A stretch of DNA of 6,681 nucleotides from Verrucomicrobiales bacterium (GTDB lineage: Bacteria > Verrucomicrobiota > Verrucomicrobiia > Limisphaerales > UBA9464). Position 1 is the first letter of the stretch. Each line of letters starts with the position of its first letter. Shown piece by piece: positions 1 to 6,076 of this stretch. The stretch is from NCBI GenBank assembly GCA_003445095.1, contig DLVS01000271.1, forward strand, positions 1-6,681, in the 5' to 3' direction. A program made the translations under genes and the position numbers. The notes below the pieces were generated by a model. The model was not told the DNA's origin and searched no databases. It was given only the letters and a program-made list of their open reading frames with translations.

Positions 1-302
1 CCCCGCGCTTCGACCGGAGGAAGTTCTGGCTCTGCGGCGGCTAGTTCGTCGTGGGGAAAACGAATGATATGCCGGCGCCGGTTGAGAAAATCGCGATGCA
101 ACGCCGTAAAGAGCCACATCTTCGCCTTGGTTGGTTCACGAAGCTGATGTCCCTTGGTGGCCCATAAATAAAAAGTTTGCTGCACGAGGTCGCCGGCGTC
201 GGCTTCATTTCCGGCCAAACTCAGGGCGAAGCGGTAGAGCGGCCGGTAGAAATTTTCCACCAGTTGTTCGAAGACCGCTTCCGTTTCCCCGGGTTGATTC
301 AC
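1..302 (-). CDS. ECF-type RNA polymerase sigma factor, N-terminal part (runs off the left edge)
   Basis: Reading the minus strand from a GTG at 302 gives 100 residues with no stop before the window edge. Residues about 11-77 have the look of sigma-70 region 2: [14 protein letters not shown], then a [17 protein letters not shown] stretch resembling the usual DAEDLVQETF motif of regions 2.1/2.2, then [17 protein letters not shown], the region 2.3/2.4 segment that melts and reads the -10 element. Region 4 (-35 recognition) lies outside the window. In this family the protein directs core polymerase to a small regulon, usually under an anti-sigma factor, and none is visible here. I chose the GTG because an AAGG stands 8 bases upstream and the domain begins soon after it. 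The frame stays open further upstream without an ATG, so a longer form cannot be excluded. The gene is divergent from the pseudopilin gene. The family call is firm; the regulon is unknown. Confidence 0.87.
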   Translation of the reverse strand, partial: MNQPGETEAVFEQLVENFYRPLYRFALSLAGNEADAGDLVQQTFYLWATKGHQLREPTKAKMWLFTALHRDFLNRRRHIIRFPHDELAAAEPELPPVEAR

Positions 303-409
303 CGGTGTTGCCTTGTGAGAGGCCCGAACGGAGACAAAGTTCCCTCGCTCGGACCGAAAGTGGTGCCACTCTGACTCAAGCCGACGGCCCGGGCCGATCT
401 CTAATTGCG
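303..409. promoter_or_regulatory. Divergent spacer between sigma-factor and pseudopilin genes
   Basis: This 107-base gap separates two divergently read genes, so promoters for both should lie in or near it. I see no convincing -35/-10 pair on either strand. The minus-strand AAGG at 311-314 is a plausible ribosome binding site for the sigma-factor GTG. The plus-strand side has no clear Shine-Dalgarno before the GTG at 410. The regulatory role is inferred from layout alone. Confidence 0.35.
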
Positions 410-1270
410 GTGAAATTGCCTGACTCTGTTCCTTCAAGTGCTGTTCCGGCGCGAAGTCGCCCGGCCTTTACGTTGATCGAATTGCTCGTCGTGGTGAGCA
501 TCGTCGCTATTCTGGCGGGCCTACTGCTGCCAGCGTTAAGTCGAGCCCGAGCCCACGCTGTCGGTCTTGTCTGTACGACTAATCTTCGACAGATGCAGCA
601 GGCGCTCCTTCTTTACGCGCACGACAATCAGGACCGGCTGGTCAACAACTTCGACGGTGGCCGCCCTTATCGGCGCCCCAGCGTGAACTTGGAACTCAAT
701 TGGGTGAACAATGTTCTCAACTGGGAACTCGACTCGGGCAATACGAATCTCTCATTTTTGAGCCGCAGTCCGCTCGGTTCTTACGTGGGACGTTCCGCTG
801 ACCTGTTCCTCTGCCCGTCGGACCATGTTTTGAGCTCAATTCAGCGCCAATCGGGTTGGTCGCGGCGGGTGCGGAGCATTTCGCTGAACGCTATGGTCGG
901 GGACGCCGGGGCCAATGTGACCAATGGCAGCAACATCTGGAACCCACGGTATCGTCAGTACCTTCGCCTGTCTGAGGTTGGCGCGCCTACGTCCATCTTT
1001 AGCTTTCTCGACGAGCACCCCGACAGTATTGGCGACGGCTATTTCCTCAATGCTCTGGACGAACCAAGTTGGATTCACCTCCCCGCTTCCTACCACGCGG
1101 GTTCCGGGAATCTCGCGTTCATCGACGGTCATGTTGAGACGCACTCCTGGCGATCGAAGTCGACTCGCCGCTCCGCTCGTCCCGATGCCGGACCACTTCC
1201 GTTTTCAGTCCCGATCGATGGCCGAGTCGACTATGCTTGGTTAGCCGAGCGGACCAGCGAGCGGCGTTGA
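410..1270 (+). CDS. Pseudopilin-like secreted protein with prepilin leader and H-X9-DG motif
   Basis: From GTG 410 this encodes 286 residues. A short leader with basic residues (R15, R17) ends in RPA, followed by [18 protein letters not shown] (from F20), the class III prepilin signal and hydrophobic helix. Cleavage would fall after Ala19, giving N-terminal Phe and the conserved Glu at +5. After the helix come [10 protein letters not shown] and [17 protein letters not shown], usual for pseudopilin-like proteins of Verrucomicrobiota and Planctomycetota. Near the C terminus His229 is followed nine residues later by Asp239-Gly240, an exact H-X9-DG motif of the prepilin-processing-associated domain. 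Such proteins need a prepilin peptidase and a type II secretion or type IV pilus-like assembly system; none is encoded here. The frame is open back to 131, but that stretch is antisense to the sigma-factor gene, so I prefer GTG 410; GTG 305 or TTG 308 are less likely. These proteins form large paralogous families and the specific role is unknown. Confidence 0.85.
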   Translation: MKLPDSVPSSAVPARSRPAFTLIELLVVVSIVAILAGLLLPALSRARAHAVGLVCTTNLRQMQQALLLYAHDNQDRLVNNFDGGRPYRRPSVNLELNWVNNVLNWELDSGNTNLSFLSRSPLGSYVGRSADLFLCPSDHVLSSIQRQSGWSRRVRSISLNAMVGDAGANVTNGSNIWNPRYRQYLRLSEVGAPTSIFSFLDEHPDSIGDGYFLNALDEPSWIHLPASYHAGSGNLAFIDGHVETHSWRSKSTRRSARPDAGPLPFSVPIDGRVDYAWLAERTSERR

Positions 1271-1392
1271 CGACGATCACTAAGCCGTAACTAGGCAGTA
1301 GAAAATGGGGAGCGAACCCGTGGCGGGCGCCCCGCCCCCCACACCGTAGCGCGTAACGACACACCAAACGGCGACAACTCCACGCGCGTCCA

Positions 1393-1433
1393 GCGGACGG
1401 GGAGGCGCCGTCCGCAACGCCCGGGAAAGGCGT
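1393..1433. repeat. Two adjacent GC-rich hairpins
   Basis: The first hairpin has a perfect 8-bp stem: GCGGACGG at 1393-1400 pairs with CCGTCCGC at 1408-1415 around a 7-base loop. The second has a 5-bp stem: ACGCC at 1417-1421 pairs with GGCGT at 1429-1433, also around a 7-base loop. They lie back to back with one base between them in a non-coding spacer. The arrangement resembles dispersed palindromic (REP-like) elements. It could also be an untranslated RNA structure or a terminator lacking a U-tract. Only the pairing is seen; the class is inferred. Confidence 0.4.
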
Positions 1434-1537
1434 GCCCCCCAATCCAATTGCATGGTTACGGCTAAGCGGACCGGACGAACATCTTGCCGCTGAAATTTTT
1501 GAAAATCGCGGGAACAAAACGCGGACTGAGGCCTCTG

Positions 1538-1572
1538 GCTAGAAACGTTACCTCGTTACGTTTCGCTAGAAA
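1538..1572. promoter_or_regulatory. Inverted repeat with flanking direct repeats ahead of the copper/dehydrogenase gene
   Basis: GAAACGT at 1542-1548 is repeated inverted as ACGTTTC at 1558-1564 around a 9-base loop. The octamer GCTAGAAA occurs in direct orientation at 1538-1545 and again at 1565-1572, overlapping and flanking the dyad. The block ends 7 bases before the ATG at 1580. It could be an operator for a dimeric regulator or a 5' leader hairpin affecting translation, since no strong Shine-Dalgarno is present. No regulator is encoded nearby to assign to it. Confidence 0.35.
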
Positions 1573-1579
1573 TCGAACT

Positions 1580-4039
1580 ATGAAAGCCAGATTCCAACCT
1601 TCCTTCCACTTCGTTGCAGCGTTAGCCGCCGGGCTCTTGCTCACCCCTTCCCGAGCGGCTGCCAAGACGTTTACAGTGGTCTTTGACAATTTCTCCTTCA
1701 CCCCAAAAACCGTGACCATTCAGGCGGGGGACACGGTGCTCTGGAACAATGGGGGCGGGTCGCACACCGTGACGGGAGATGGCGCGGACAAATTTTGCGG
1801 CACGGGCATCATCTCAACCTCTTGCTCGAAGACCTTCACGACTCCGGGCACGTTTCCTTATCACTGCGCCTTTCATGCAGGTTTTGGAATGGTGGGAAAG
1901 GTCATCGTCACTCCTGCTTCGAACCCGCCCCCGCTGGTATCGATTACCAATCCCACCAACAACACGACCTTAAGTCACTCGGGCAGCGTGACCATTGAAG
2001 CCACCGCCACTTCGGCTGGAACCATTGCGTCGGTCGAGTTCTTCGACGGAGATTCCTTGATCGGCACCGACGCCTCGTTTCCGTATAGCGTTGAGCTAGT
2101 TCTCAACGCCGGCACACATTTGCTCACTGCTAAAGCCACCGACACCGATGGAGGAACGGGCACTTCGCCAGCGGTCACGGTGATCGTCCAAGCCGCAATC
2201 GCCGATCCGATTCCCGCGCGGATCACTCAAGGCGACATCACGATTGAACTTCAAACGATTGCGGACGGGCTGGTCTCGCCGCTGGGGACCGCCGCCCCGG
2301 ATGATGGCAGCGGGACGTTGCTGGTTTACGATCAAGTCGGACTCGTTCACGTGATCCAAAATGGCACCCTGCCGAACACTCCGATGCTCGATGTCCGAAG
2401 CCGACTCGTTACGCTGAATCCTGGTTATGACGAACGGGGCCTGCTGGGCCTGGCAACGCATCCCAACTTTGCGGCCCATCCGTTCATTTACACCTACACT
2501 TCCGAACCCAACGGACCTTCGGCTGATTTTATCATCCCGGTGAGCGGCGGAACGACGAACAACCACCAGTCCGTGATTGCTGAGTGGCGGATCGATCCGG
2601 CTCATCCGAATCAAGTGGATCCTACCAGCCGGCGCGAATTGCTGCGGCTCGACAAACCCCAATTCAATCACAATGGCGGGACCCTGCGATTCGGCACTGA
2701 CGGATTCTTGTACTTTACGGTCGGGGACGGCGGCGCCGCCGACGATCAGGGTCCCGGACATTCTCTCGGAGGAAACGGCCAGGATCTCGGGAAAATCCTC
2801 GGCAAGATCGGCCGAATTGACGTCGATGCTCGCACCTCCAGCAATGGGCAATATGGTGTCCCGAGCGATAACCCGTTTGTCGATCAGTCGAATGCCGTCA
2901 AAGAGATTTATGCTTACGGTTTGCGGAATCCGTTTAGCTTCAGCTTCGATCGACTGACTGGTGATCTCTGGCTCGCCGATGTGGGCCAAAACGACATCGA
3001 AGAAGTGGACCAGATCACCAAAGGCGGGAACTTTGGCTGGCCGGTCAAAGAAGGGACTTTCTTTTTCGATCCGAATGGCGATGGCAACGGGTTTGTCACC
3101 CTGGCGCCAGTCGGCGAAGTACCACCCAACCTGGTCGATCCGATCGCCGAATTCGATCACGATGAAGGTGTCGCTATCATTGGCGGTTATGTTTACCGCG
3201 GACCGGCGCTGGCGAATTTGAGTGGGAAGTACGTGACCGGCAGTTGGGGAGAATTTCAGGCCCCCGAGGGACGTCTTTTTTACCGAATCGGTGCCGAGCT
3301 CAAAGAGTTTCGTCTCGGGGAAGACAACCGGAAGTTGGGGCTATGGCTCAAAGGCTTTGGCCAGGACGCCGCTGGCGAACTCTATGTTTGCGGCTCCACG
3401 AATCTTGGGCCTACCGGATCCTCGGGCAAGCTGCTGAAGGTCGTGTCGGTTACTCCTCCCACCGAACTCAAAGTGGCTGCGATCGCGGACGGAAATTCGA
3501 TCCGCTTGAACATCACCGGCGGGATACCACCGTACCTGGTTCAGGGGCGCCCCGAACTCGACGGAGGCCCATGGATTGATCTCGTCACGACAAACGGAAA
3601 CTCAGTACCGATCCCCATTGTTGGCTCTACCCTGTTTCTCCAAGTCGAAGATCAAACCACGAAGATCGTGACGCTGTACCATGCCACCCTCGACGGAGCC
3701 AGCGAGCGGCCCAATCCGGTGGTCACTTCCGCCAGCGGGTCAGCTCTGTTTGCGATTCAAGGTCTCCAAGCCACCTACCTCGTGAGCTACCAAAATCTGA
3801 AGGCGACGGCGATCGCGTCGCATCTCCATGGTTATGCCGGTCCGGAAGGAGCCGCGGGAATACTCTTCAATTTGGTGCCCGCTGGCGAATTTGGGGTCTC
3901 GGGAATTCTGTCAGGCGTGCATACGCTCACGACGGAAGAGTTGGCCGGCATCGTCGCCGGCCAGACCTACGTCAACGTCCACTCTCAGCAACCGCCCGGG
4001 CATTCCGGCGGGGAGATTCGCGGGCAGTTGATTCCGTGA
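1580..4039 (+). CDS. Secreted cupredoxin / Ig-like / PQQ-type sugar dehydrogenase / CHRD fusion protein
   Basis: This 819-residue protein starts at ATG 1580, which opens on a signal peptide (basic start, hydrophobic 11-21, cleavage near Ala28). Residues 29-112 form a plastocyanin-like cupredoxin domain with candidate type 1 copper ligands His62, Cys96, His99 and Met104, in C-X2-H-X4-M spacing; Cys73 and Cys82 may pair. Residues about 116-206 are a bacterial Ig-like domain (VEFFDGDSLIGTD). Residues about 218-622 are a glucose/sorbosone dehydrogenase-type six-bladed propeller, shown by ERGLLGLATHPNF (285-297), HNGG with His364 as probable catalytic base, GDGG near 383, YGLRNPF with Arg449 as likely PQQ contact, DVGQN (467-471) and GGYVYRGPAL (535-544). 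A beta-rich linker follows, then a CHRD domain (about 698-819) with HLHG (748-751), YVNVH (797-801) and GGEIRGQL (810-817). By family it would oxidise a sugar or similar alcohol outside the cytoplasm, perhaps passing electrons to its own copper site. The substrate cannot be read from sequence, and no PQQ synthesis genes are nearby. Confidence 0.9.
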   Translation: MKARFQPSFHFVAALAAGLLLTPSRAAAKTFTVVFDNFSFTPKTVTIQAGDTVLWNNGGGSHTVTGDGADKFCGTGIISTSCSKTFTTPGTFPYHCAFHAGFGMVGKVIVTPASNPPPLVSITNPTNNTTLSHSGSVTIEATATSAGTIASVEFFDGDSLIGTDASFPYSVELVLNAGTHLLTAKATDTDGGTGTSPAVTVIVQAAIADPIPARITQGDITIELQTIADGLVSPLGTAAPDDGSGTLLVYDQVGLVHVIQNGTLPNTPMLDVRSRLVTLNPGYDERGLLGLATHPNFAAHPFIYTYTSEPNGPSADFIIPVSGGTTNNHQSVIAEWRIDPAHPNQVDPTSRRELLRLDKPQFNHNGGTLRFGTDGFLYFTVGDGGAADDQGPGHSLGGNGQDLGKILGKIGRIDVDARTSSNGQYGVPSDNPFVDQSNAVKEIYAYGLRNPFSFSFDRLTGDLWLADVGQNDIEEVDQITKGGNFGWPVKEGTFFFDPNGDGNGFVTLAPVGEVPPNLVDPIAEFDHDEGVAIIGGYVYRGPALANLSGKYVTGSWGEFQAPEGRLFYRIGAELKEFRLGEDNRKLGLWLKGFGQDAAGELYVCGSTNLGPTGSSGKLLKVVSVTPPTELKVAAIADGNSIRLNITGGIPPYLVQGRPELDGGPWIDLVTTNGNSVPIPIVGSTLFLQVEDQTTKIVTLYHATLDGASERPNPVVTSASGSALFAIQGLQATYLVSYQNLKATAIASHLHGYAGPEGAAGILFNLVPAGEFGVSGILSGVHTLTTEELAGIVAGQTYVNVHSQQPPGHSGGEIRGQLIP

Positions 4040-4052
4040 TCCCAGAGTGGGA
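4040..4052 (+). terminator. Small hairpin directly after the stop codon
   Basis: TCCCA at 4040-4044 pairs with TGGGA at 4048-4052 around a 3-base loop, starting one base after the stop at 4037-4039. The stem is only 5 bp and no T-run follows, so it is a poor intrinsic terminator. Its position is the main argument for listing it. Confidence 0.2.
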
Positions 4053-4341
4053 CCCGGTTGACGGCTGCGGCCTAGTCCAGTAGTCGGCGGGTTGAAAGGT
4101 TCTCGGGAAATCCGGGCTCGTACGCTTTGTCGAGCCTGTCGGTTCTCGAGCGGAGTGTGACTCCTTTAGGTGTGGTTGGCCCCAGAATTCGCCTCGTTTG
4201 CACCGGGTACCCTACGGCACGATTCCGGTGGTCGCGGTAAACATTTCGCACCCCTCAGAATAAACACCCGCCAGAGTCCGTCGGCTTGAGGACCTCGCGT
4301 TCGGACTAGGGACGGCGGACTGAGCCTAAAGCCGGGATTTC
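4040..4341. other. About 300 bases with no recognised gene
   Basis: I found no coding sequence, tRNA or known RNA family here on either strand. Visible structure is limited to the small hairpin after the stop codon, an interrupted dyad at 4123-4152 (CGCT and CGAG pairing with CTCG and AGCG around a 10-base loop, with a 4-base bulge), and the palindrome GGGTACCC at 4205-4212. The promoter of the downstream membrane-protein gene should lie here, but no convincing -35/-10 pair is visible. Confidence 0.5.
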
Positions 4342-6075
4342 GTGCCCGCGAACTGCGACGGGTACATTTTGGCTTTAAAAGCGACCATACCTTGGAAACG
4401 GCGAGCCTGGGTCTATCTCATCCTCGCCCTGACTTCAGCGGTCATTGCCTGGTTTATCCCGGCTCGGTGGCGATCTCTGCACCCCGCCGTATTGCAAGTC
4501 GCGGGACAGAACTCAATGGGACTCGTGGAAGGCGCTATTCGAACAGCCCAACAACAACGCGTCGGACTCTCGACCCGATTAAATGAAGCCGCCACCGCGC
4601 TCGGGCTTCCGGGAACCAACGATGTGGCGACCGCCCTGGCCTCAATCCCGAACCGCGCCCCGGAGAGCATCGCACTCGGCGGGCCGGATCCCGCCGTGGC
4701 GGCCCTGCTTCCGCCACTCGCCGAACTGACCGCCACTAATCAGGTATCGGCGTTCGACGTTTTTCTTCCGGCGGCCTCCCGAGCCAAACTCCGAGCCAGG
4801 CTGGGTGAATCACGTTCCCCGGGCGTCCAGGTATTGCTCAAGACGTTGGACCTGCCCACCCAACAGTTCGTTCCCGCCAATCAACCGGGCGGTCAGCCGT
4901 TCGAGGCGGTAGTCTTGTTGACCGCAACTCTCTACGAGCGAGAGCGTTTTTCTCCGACGATGGCTCGCACGCTACGCGAACTCGCGGAGCAGGCTCCCGA
5001 CAACCGCGGCGCCCAGCAACGACTCGAGGAACTTTACTTGAACTTGCTGTCGCTTTCCCGGCGGCTCGACTGGAGTTCTTTGGCCGAGTTAGCCCGTATC
5101 GTTCCCGACATTTCAACTTTTGAACAATTTGCCGCGGCCGTTCGGGCCAATCCAAGCGATTTGCCCTTGCTGTACTCCAGCGCGCTGTTGTCCGGAGATG
5201 CCGCGGGAGTCACGCGCCAGCTCAACGAATTTGGCGACGTGGGACGACGAGGTTTGTCCCAAGGGCTGCGCGATGGCGCCGGAGCCGTCCGTCTCCTGGG
5301 TTCTGAGGGGCGCCCGCTGCTGCCGGGACTTGCTTGTCCTGACGTTCTCGCTCAGGCGGTGCAGCGCGCGCCTGCCGCGTGGGCCTTCGGACGCTCTGCG
5401 CTTTTCTTGGTCGCCGCGATTCTTGGAGGGCTCAGCCTCCGCGCCTTCTCCCGAATTGGTCTTCCCGAGTCCGCTTCCGCTCACTCGGAGGGAACCGGGT
5501 CGCTGTACTTGGTAGCCGCGTTCCTCGGCGGTTTCTTCATGATCGCCAGCGAACCCCTGCCGTCACGCCGCTCCAAGACTCCTCCGCCAAAATTTTATTT
5601 AGACTCTGCGGCCTTGACGAAATCGACCGCCGTCGCGAATTCATCTCATCCTCAAAAAAACATCATGGAGCCCACCACGCTCGTAACGCTGCTGATTTTC
5701 GGCGTCATTCAGTTGGTCGTTTACGTGATCTGCATCCGCAAGATCAGCGAAATCACCCGCCTGCCAGACCCCCCATCCGTGCGCCTGAAATTGCTCGAAA
5801 ACGAGGAGAACCTCTTCGATGCCGGACTTTATGTCGGCATCGCCGGCACCGCGGCAGCCCTCGTGATGCAAGTACTGCAATTGGTGGAAGCGAATCTCCT
5901 CGCCGCCTATTCTTCCAACCTGATGGGAATCATCAGCGTCGCCGTCATCAAGATCGGCCACGTCCGACAGGCGCGCCGACGGCTCATTCTGGAAAGCTTG
6001 GCCGCCGGACCCAGTGATTCGACCGATCCAGCTTCCGGTCAGGTTCCCGTCGCGAACCCCTTCACGTTTCGATGA
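4342..6075 (+). CDS. Multi-pass membrane protein, unfamiliar helical domain fused to an ExbB/MotA-like three-helix domain
   Basis: A single open frame from GTG 4342 encodes 577 residues. GGGA lies 4 bases before the GTG; TTG 4369 is another possible start. A KRR triplet precedes TM1 (about 22-40), placing the N terminus inside. Residues 41-345 are largely helical, with stretches such as ELYLNLLSLSRRLDW and LPLLYSSALLSG that suggest an alpha-solenoid, but I recognise no family; by topology this part should face the periplasm. TM2 (350-367) and TM3 (387-404) follow. Residues 405-441 are a Pro/Ser/Lys-rich, less GC-rich stretch leading to Met442. From there the chain looks like another protein: TM4 (446-466), a charged cytoplasmic segment, TM5 (495-513, with VGIAGT at 498-503), TM6 (519-538), and a basic tail. 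It is followed after one base by a coiled-coil protein gene, implying an operon. The N-terminal function is unknown; the C-terminal motor-like role is inferred. Confidence 0.75.
   Translation: MPANCDGYILALKATIPWKRRAWVYLILALTSAVIAWFIPARWRSLHPAVLQVAGQNSMGLVEGAIRTAQQQRVGLSTRLNEAATALGLPGTNDVATALASIPNRAPESIALGGPDPAVAALLPPLAELTATNQVSAFDVFLPAASRAKLRARLGESRSPGVQVLLKTLDLPTQQFVPANQPGGQPFEAVVLLTATLYERERFSPTMARTLRELAEQAPDNRGAQQRLEELYLNLLSLSRRLDWSSLAELARIVPDISTFEQFAAAVRANPSDLPLLYSSALLSGDAAGVTRQLNEFGDVGRRGLSQGLRDGAGAVRLLGSEGRPLLPGLACPDVLAQAVQRAPAAWAFGRSALFLVAAILGGLSLRAFSRIGLPESASAHSEGTGSLYLVAAFLGGFFMIASEPLPSRRSKTPPPKFYLDSAALTKSTAVANSSHPQKNIMEPTTLVTLLIFGVIQLVVYVICIRKISEITRLPDPPSVRLKLLENEENLFDAGLYVGIAGTAAALVMQVLQLVEANLLAAYSSNLMGIISVAVIKIGHVRQARRRLILESLAAGPSDSTDPASGQVPVANPFTFR
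5665..6075 (+). other. Possible internal start: 136-residue ExbB/TolQ/MotA-like membrane protein
   Basis: An ATG at 5665 lies in the same frame as the larger gene, after an A7 run at 5654-5660 and a stretch that reads more like a spacer than a domain. The 136 residues beginning MEPTTLVTLLIFGVIQ would form a complete small membrane protein with TM1 (5-25), a cytoplasmic segment rich in charge (KLLENEENLFD), TM2 (54-72) holding VGIAGT at 57-62, TM3 (78-97) with SSN at 83-85 and Gly88, then a basic HVRQARRRL tail. The order of an outside N terminus, a cytoplasmic loop, a helix with G-x-x-GT and a final helix with small and polar residues matches the ExbB/TolQ layout. No Shine-Dalgarno precedes the ATG. 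It may be translated alone, only as part of the fusion, or both. The TM2-TM3 spacing is shorter than I recall for ExbB. Confidence 0.4.
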
Positions 6076-6076
6076 G

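Larger units (their letters stand above)
1271..1579. other. Non-coding spacer, GC-rich and rich in small dyads
   Basis: No coding sequence with recognisable features was found here. An open frame from 1484 joins the downstream protein, but its extra 32 residues carry no signal peptide, whereas the ATG at 1580 opens directly onto one. The spacer holds a GGCGGG/CCCGCC dyad at 1322-1336, a two-hairpin block at 1393-1433 and an inverted repeat at 1542-1564. There is no T-run after any hairpin, so a classical intrinsic terminator for the pseudopilin gene is not supported. No tRNA or riboswitch was recognised. Confidence 0.5.

Noticed and set aside
131..409. N-terminal extension of the pseudopilin gene back to an apparent start at 131
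   Set aside because: Most of this stretch is antisense to the sigma-factor gene, the protein there is Arg/Pro-rich without a domain, and a prepilin leader should be short. GTG 410 fits better.
1322..1336. GGCGGG/CCCGCC dyad as a terminator for the pseudopilin gene
   Set aside because: The stem is 6 bp with a 3-base loop, begins about 50 bases after the stop, and is followed by C-rich sequence rather than a T-run.
1484..1579. N-terminal extension of the copper/dehydrogenase protein
   Set aside because: It would bury the signal peptide 32 residues inside the chain. The ATG at 1580 gives a standard signal peptide at the N terminus.
2096..3160. Minus-strand open frame of 354 residues
   Set aside because: It lies wholly antisense to the dehydrogenase gene, whose own frame carries clear domain motifs throughout. 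The antisense product shows no recognisable domain and looks like a by-product of GC-rich codon use.
5614..5642. Possible internal promoter: TTGACG at 5614-5619 and GAATTC at 5637-5642 with 17-base spacing
   Set aside because: The -35 match is good but the -10 match is poor, and one hexamer is expected by chance. It is too weak to list as a promoter for the internal start at 5665.
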